Of a stretch of 64,000 nucleotides of DNA, positions 59,964 to 64,000 are shown one piece after another. The notes below the pieces were generated by a model. That model was given only the letters and a program-made list of their open reading frames with translations. It searched no databases and was not told the origin of the DNA. The stretch covers positions 62,001 to 126,000 of the forward strand of contig NZ_KV880641.1 in NCBI RefSeq assembly GCF_001907695.1, read 5' to 3'. The position numbers were made by a program, and so were the translations under genes. Numbering within the stretch: position 1 is the stretch's first letter; each line of letters begins with the position of its first letter. The stretch comes from Thalassospira sp. TSL5-1 (lineage in GTDB: Bacteria; Pseudomonadota; Alphaproteobacteria; Rhodospirillales; Thalassospiraceae).

Positions 59964-60590
59964 ATGCTGAGTTTTGAAATATGCGAGGCGGCACGGCTGG
60001 CGCGTGACCCGACATTTGACGGGGTGTTTTTTGTTGGGGTCACAACCTCGAAAATTTACTGCCGCACGGTTTGCCCGGTCCGGCAACCGCTTCGCAAAAA
60101 TGTGGTTTATTTTCCGACCGCCCCGGCAGCCGAGGCACAGGGCTTTCGCCCCTGCCTGCGATGCCGCCCGGAATCAGCACCCAGATCGGCCGCCTGGAAC
60201 GGCACACTGGCAACCGTCTTTCGTGCCCTGAAACTGATCGAGGAAGGGGCCTTAAACCGCGGCAATATCGGGGAGCTGGCGGAAAGGCTTGGCATCGGCG
60301 AGCGGCATTTATCCCGCCTGTTTCAAAAACATATTGGCGCCACACCGCTTCAGTCGGCGCGCACAATGCGCCTGCAATGCGCCAAACGCCTGCTAGATAC
60401 AAGCGACCTTAAGATCGCCGATATTGCCTTTGAGGCCGGATTTGGCAGCATCCGCCAGTTCAACGACACATTTTTACAAAAGTACCGCTGCACGCCATCC
60501 TTTTACCGGCGCAAACAGGCACACAAGCCCGATAAAACACCCGATATAACAAAGGACCGGCAAAACCGGTCCTCTGGCAAGATTACATAA
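59964..60590 (+). CDS. Ada-type methylphosphotriester methyltransferase/AraC activator
   Basis: A 208-residue protein: N-terminal Ada zinc domain with C33, C37, C64 and C67 (VTTSKIYCRTVCPVRQP, then GFRPCLRCRPE) and C-terminal AraC HTH (about 95-190: LAERLGIGERHLSRLFQKHIGATPLQSARTMRLQCAKRLL). C33 should accept a methyl from DNA methylphosphotriesters, turning the protein into an activator, as AdaA in Bacillus. No O6-methylguanine (Ogt) or AlkA domain is attached. Its target may be the divergent EamA gene or distant alkylation-repair genes. Confidence 0.9.
   Translation: MLSFEICEAARLARDPTFDGVFFVGVTTSKIYCRTVCPVRQPLRKNVVYFPTAPAAEAQGFRPCLRCRPESAPRSAAWNGTLATVFRALKLIEEGALNRGNIGELAERLGIGERHLSRLFQKHIGATPLQSARTMRLQCAKRLLDTSDLKIADIAFEAGFGSIRQFNDTFLQKYRCTPSFYRRKQAHKPDKTPDITKDRQNRSSGKIT
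60553..60573 (-). terminator. Hairpin downstream of def
   Basis: AGGACCGG (60553-60560) pairs with CCGGTCCT (60566-60573), loop CAAAA. It lies in the 3' end of the Ada gene and downstream of def on the minus strand, where TTTGTTATA follows; a weak terminator for def. Confidence 0.45.
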
Positions 60591-60612
60591 CAGCACAACA
60601 CCCGCGCCAGTA

Positions 60613-61131
60613 TCAGGCCGATTTCTTGGCCTTCTGCAATTTCATAACCTTTTTCAGGATCATATTGCGTTTCAGCGCACTCAGATAATCGGTAAACAGC
60701 ACCCCGTCGAGATGATCAATCTCGTGCTGGATACAGGTTGCCAGCAGGCCATCGGCCTCGATCTCATGTTCCTTGCCGTTTTCATCAAGGTAACGCACGC
60801 CAACTTCGACCGGGCGTTCAACATCGGCATATTGCTCCGGGATCGACAGGCAACCTTCCTGATAAACCGATACATCCTCGGACTCCCAGATAATTTCCGG
60901 GTTGACCATTTTCATCGGCGCCGGTTTTTCCTTGTCGTCGGAAACATCGAGCACAATAACCCGTTTCATCACACCAATCTGCGGACCGGCCAAGCCAATG
61001 CCCGGCGCGTCATACATGGTTTCCAGCATATCATCCAGAATCTGGCGAATCTCGTCATCCACATCGGATACCGGTTCGCATTCCTGTTTTAAGCGGGGGT
61101 CAGGAACGATAAGAATTTCACGCAAGGCCAT
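60613..61131 (-). CDS. def: Peptide deformylase
   Basis: Def removes the formyl group from nascent proteins, using Fe2+ or Zn2+. The 172-residue protein has all three motifs: GIGLAGPQIG (44-53), EGCLSIP with metal Cys94, and QHEIDHLDG with metal His136 and His140 and catalytic Glu137. The formyl cycle partner fmt is about 2.8 kb away on the same strand. RmuC lies upstream, which is the usual order rmuC-def-fmt in relatives. Confidence 0.97.
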   Translation of the reverse strand: MALREILIVPDPRLKQECEPVSDVDDEIRQILDDMLETMYDAPGIGLAGPQIGVMKRVIVLDVSDDKEKPAPMKMVNPEIIWESEDVSVYQEGCLSIPEQYADVERPVEVGVRYLDENGKEHEIEADGLLATCIQHEIDHLDGVLFTDYLSALKRNMILKKVMKLQKAKKSA

Positions 61132-61290
61132 GTCAGATTTTCCGGGTCAAAACAGGAAACCGTCCAAACCGGCCCGCGCAAGGCACAGGAACACGGCTGG
61201 AACGGTTTCAATATAATATAAGTTGGCCTTGGAGATAAGACCGCACGTTGAGGGAGTCAAGAAATCCGTCGCCCAACCGCCCTGTTGGCG

Positions 61291-62790
61291 TTAGCTCTTG
61301 TCTTCAAGCATATGGGCGGTCAGCTCCGGCTTGCTAAGCTGGCGCACATGGGTTTCGGACTGGGTGGGCTGATCAATCTCGCGGTCATCGGCCACAATCT
61401 GCTTTTCCTTCAACCGCTTGGCCGACACCAGCACCGAACTTTCAAGCGAGCCCAGCGTTTTGTTGTAATGCTTGACCGTCCCCTCCAGCGACTTGCCCAT
61501 TGCGGTAAAGTTTTTGGCAAGCGTACCCAACCGATCAAACAATTGCTGACCAATTTCGCTAATCTCGCGGGCATTATCGGCCAGGGCCTCCTGCCGCCAG
61601 CCATAGGCCACAGCCTTGAGCAAACCCAGCAACGTGGTGGGCGTTGCCAAAATCACCCCATCGCGGAAACTGTCCTCAATCAGGCTAGGGTCACGCTCCA
61701 GGGCTGCCGAAAAAAAACTTTCCCCCGGCAAAAATAACACAACAAACTCCGGTGAATTAACAGATTTCCAATAGGATTTCTTGGAAAGACCGGAAATCAC
61801 CTTACGCACATTGGTAACATAGGTCCCCATCAGGGTTTCGCGGCGATCATCGTCATATTTTTCCTCGATCGCCTCAAGATAGGCTGATGTCGGAGCCTTG
61901 GCATCGACGACAATCTTTTTGCCGCCCGGCAGGTTAATGACCATATCGGGCTTCTGGTCGCCCTCATCGGTTTTGAAATGAACCTGTTCTTCAAAGTCGC
62001 AATAGTTCAGCATCCCGGCCAGTTCGACAATACGCTTAAGCTGCAATTCACCCCATTTGCCCGATACCGACGAACTGGAGCGCAGCGCGGAACTTAGCGT
62101 TTGCGTTTCGCGCGACAGGCGCTGCTGGGATACCACAAGTGACCCCACCTGTTCACGCAATTCGCCATATGCCTGCTTGCGGGAATTTTCAAGTTCATTG
62201 ACCTTGATATCAAAGGCCTCCAGCCGCTCTTTGATGGGTTTGACCAGGCCGTCAATCGCCTGCTGGCGTTTTTCAAGGTCGCCCTTGGCCCCTTCCTGCA
62301 GGCGCGAGAAACTTTCGCGGGCCATTTTCATGAATTCGTCGTTATTGACCTTCAACGCATCCGATGACAGCGCCTTGAAACTATCGAGCAGTTTGACCCG
62401 CGCATCATCCAGCATCTGAAGTTTTTCCTGGGCGGCTTCGCGTTCCTTTTCGAGCGCGGTTTCCAGCTCCGCGCCTTTTTCGCGCCAATGTTCCAGCGAT
62501 GTGCGCAATTCGCGAATTTCGCTTTCCAGCCCCGGTACCCGGTTGGCCGTGGTTTCAGCAATGGCACGTTTTTCGGCAACCGTATCAAACCGGTCACGCA
62601 ACTGGGCCAGTTCGCTTGCCAAATCGCGGCGGGTGGCTTCGGCCTGTTCAAGCTGGGCGGCCAACAGCGCCTGATGCGATTCAGCCTCGGCCCGGGCCGA
62701 TTCCCGCGCCCGTTTGACCAGTTGCGCACTGAAAACCAGCGACACCACCAAAACCACAATGCCGCCGACGGCCAAAGAAACCGGATCCAT
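61291..62790 (-). CDS. rmuC: DNA recombination protein RmuC
   Basis: A 499-residue protein. A TM anchor sits at about 5-22, a long coiled coil at about 25-200, then the RmuC domain (about 210-415) with nuclease-like PDMVINLPGGKKIVVDAKAP (PD..(D/E)xK), and a C-terminal helical region. In E. coli RmuC limits inversions at short inverted repeats. ATG at 62790 was chosen; a GTG two codons upstream is possible. Stop 159 bases before the def start, same strand. Confidence 0.93.
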   Translation of the reverse strand: MDPVSLAVGGIVVLVVSLVFSAQLVKRARESARAEAESHQALLAAQLEQAEATRRDLASELAQLRDRFDTVAEKRAIAETTANRVPGLESEIRELRTSLEHWREKGAELETALEKEREAAQEKLQMLDDARVKLLDSFKALSSDALKVNNDEFMKMARESFSRLQEGAKGDLEKRQQAIDGLVKPIKERLEAFDIKVNELENSRKQAYGELREQVGSLVVSQQRLSRETQTLSSALRSSSSVSGKWGELQLKRIVELAGMLNYCDFEEQVHFKTDEGDQKPDMVINLPGGKKIVVDAKAPTSAYLEAIEEKYDDDRRETLMGTYVTNVRKVISGLSKKSYWKSVNSPEFVVLFLPGESFFSAALERDPSLIEDSFRDGVILATPTTLLGLLKAVAYGWRQEALADNAREISEIGQQLFDRLGTLAKNFTAMGKSLEGTVKHYNKTLGSLESSVLVSAKRLKEKQIVADDREIDQPTQSETHVRQLSKPELTAHMLEDKS

Positions 62791-62879
62791 ATTCACACCA
62801 TCTGATTACAGGACAATTCGGTTGTATCTGTTTTGTTCTTATAAATCCAGCCACGCAAACAGCAGCGCCGATAAAGCCG

Positions 62880-63671
62880 TCAAAAGACGGCTTTATGAAT
62901 GGGCAAATCCACGCCGATCTGGCGCAACATCTTTTCAAATTCGGCAATTTCAAAACCGGGGGCTTCGGTTGCCACGCCATAGGTAATCCCCTTGCCCATC
63001 GGGCCAATATCAAGGGCATTTACCACGTCATCAGCCGGGTCCAAGAAGGTGCAATTCGGGGCTGCTTCCTCAAAATATCGACGCAGCCACGGCAAATGGG
63101 TGCTTGAAAGCGTCAGCACATCAATTTCCGGGTCAACGGCCAGAATATCGGCCATCAGTTTTTCAACGGTGGCGCGGGTTTCATCGGGTTTAAACAGGAA
63201 ATCACCATTTTCAACATGGTCAATCGCGCCCGATGCGTTAAAGCCCGTAACCGTCGCCTGCCCGGCAAATGGCGCCACAAACTGTGCAAACATGTCGCTA
63301 TCAATTAACGATGCCACCCCCATCACCGCAACATGCCCGCTCGCCGATGCCGCAATAGCGGCCAGCACGGGTGGCAGAACCCCGCTCACCGGTGTTGATG
63401 TCAGCTTTTGTACATCGTTTAACACCATGATCGAGGGGGCATTGGACGCAATAACAATGCCCGACGGGTTAAAATTATTCAAATAATCAATGGTCTGACG
63501 CATGACCTCCAGCAACGATGCCGCATTTTTGCGACCATAGGGAAAACTGGCGCGATCGGCAAAATAGACGATATCCTTTTGCGGCCATTTTTCGCGAATC
63601 TTCGCAACAATTGAATAACTGCCGATTCCCGCATCAAATACGGCAACCGGCGCAACAAGTTCCGGTATCAT
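62880..63671 (-). CDS. Asp/Glu racemase (MurI)-like protein lacking both catalytic cysteines
   Basis: A 263-residue protein with the aspartate/glutamate racemase fold: N-terminal VFDAGIGSYSIVAKIREKWPQKDIVYFADRASFPYG. The two catalytic cysteines of MurI are both Ser: Ser76 in IVIASNAPS (normally CNTA) and Ser190 in LSSTHLPWL (normally GCTHYP). Both Ser codons (TCC, AGC) were read directly. It is thus unlikely to be a normal glutamate racemase. The ATG at 63671 starts the first strand; an upstream frame from 63734 adds an Arg-rich tail. Confidence 0.85.
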   Translation of the reverse strand: MIPELVAPVAVFDAGIGSYSIVAKIREKWPQKDIVYFADRASFPYGRKNAASLLEVMRQTIDYLNNFNPSGIVIASNAPSIMVLNDVQKLTSTPVSGVLPPVLAAIAASASGHVAVMGVASLIDSDMFAQFVAPFAGQATVTGFNASGAIDHVENGDFLFKPDETRATVEKLMADILAVDPEIDVLTLSSTHLPWLRRYFEEAAPNCTFLDPADDVVNALDIGPMGKGITYGVATEAPGFEIAEFEKMLRQIGVDLPIHKAVF

Positions 63672-64000
63672 GATCAAACCCTGTTTACGAGACGATCTGT
63701 GGTTTAACGCTGGGCGCACACGATTTGCGACCAAAAAAGGAAAATAATGCCAATTTCGCCTGTGCCACTGGCGAAACCGGAAAATTGTGACTATGCTTCA
63801 AGCATCTATTCAGGAAACGGCTTTTTAAAAACAACAACCGCCAGCGGATGCAAAACGCTCCCAAACGTCCATCCAAATGGCGTCATCACAATCTTATTCC
63901 CAGGCAAAGGGCAACTTTGCTGTCTTGCGGCACCCGTCTTAAGTTGTATTCCCTGAATATGTTCTGCGCACTAGCATAGGGCGCAAGCGACAGGTCTCGT
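63672..64000. other. Window end, no gene supported
   Basis: The last 329 bases hold only short, unsupported reading frames. They should include the promoter of the MurI-like gene. A GC-rich palindromic or terminator signal is not obvious. Confidence 0.4.

Noticed and set aside
1..64000. CRISPR arrays, IS elements, prophage, tRNA or rRNA
   Set aside because: No regular repeat-spacer pattern, transposase, integrase, phage structural gene or tRNA/rRNA signature was seen.

Overview
The window reads as chromosomal DNA of a marine alphaproteobacterium, most likely Rhodospirillales and close to Thalassospira. That placement is an inference. It rests on moderate-to-high GC, the linked ChvG/ChvI - short HprK - RapZ - EIIA(Man) - HPr - PtsI - AhcY block, a DivL-like pseudokinase, a TAXI-type TRAP transporter with DUF1850, and a short SRP RNA. 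Genes are dense, mostly intact and on both strands. I saw no IS element, prophage, CRISPR array, tRNA or rRNA. The only RNA gene found is ffs.

Layout. 0-8 kb: the 3' end of pckA, a periplasmic binding protein, a c-di-GMP EAL protein, a HAD nucleotidase, the lysine/peptidoglycan pair dapD-dapE, and a fused 2-oxoglutarate/Fe(II) dioxygenase. 8-12 kb: GST, LysR, DUF1636, a second binding protein, nudC and ffs. 12.4-16.5 kb: two unknown ORFs, then dnaX-ybaB-recR. 16.8-19 kb: a Crp/Fnr regulator overlapping a membrane class III nucleotide cyclase. 19-23 kb: fliW, a DUF4139 protein, a membrane protein and a 2-hydroxyacid dehydrogenase. 23-26 kb: the DivL-like protein. 26-30 kb: an HD hydrolase and a two-gene K+ uptake system. 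30-36.8 kb: GNAT, a TetR/MFS divergent pair with visible operators, a cluster of DnaA-box-like 9-mers, a nucleotidyltransferase, LysR/EamA and a phosphoesterase. 36.8-49 kb: ahcY and the regulatory PTS/ChvGI block on the minus strand, with a copper-resistance cluster between ahcY and ptsI. 49.5-53 kb: TAXI-TRAP. 53-64 kb: MFS, a small ORF, LysR, GNAT, fmt, DUF429, EamA, Ada, def, rmuC and a MurI-like protein.

How the parts fit. HprK, HPr, EI and EIIA(Man) form a PTS phosphorelay with no sugar-specific EIIB/EIIC in view. It sits beside ChvG/ChvI and RapZ, so it looks like a regulatory system. The copper genes (small His/Met-rich protein, cupredoxin, CopA-type oxidase, CopB-type outer-membrane protein) form a periplasmic detoxification module with no local regulator. 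No single undescribed system stands out. The best leads are proteins whose catalytic residues are replaced (DivL-like with Arg for His; MurI-like with Ser for both Cys), the Prx-like/dioxygenase fusion, the DnaA-box cluster, and the interrupted conserved gene blocks.
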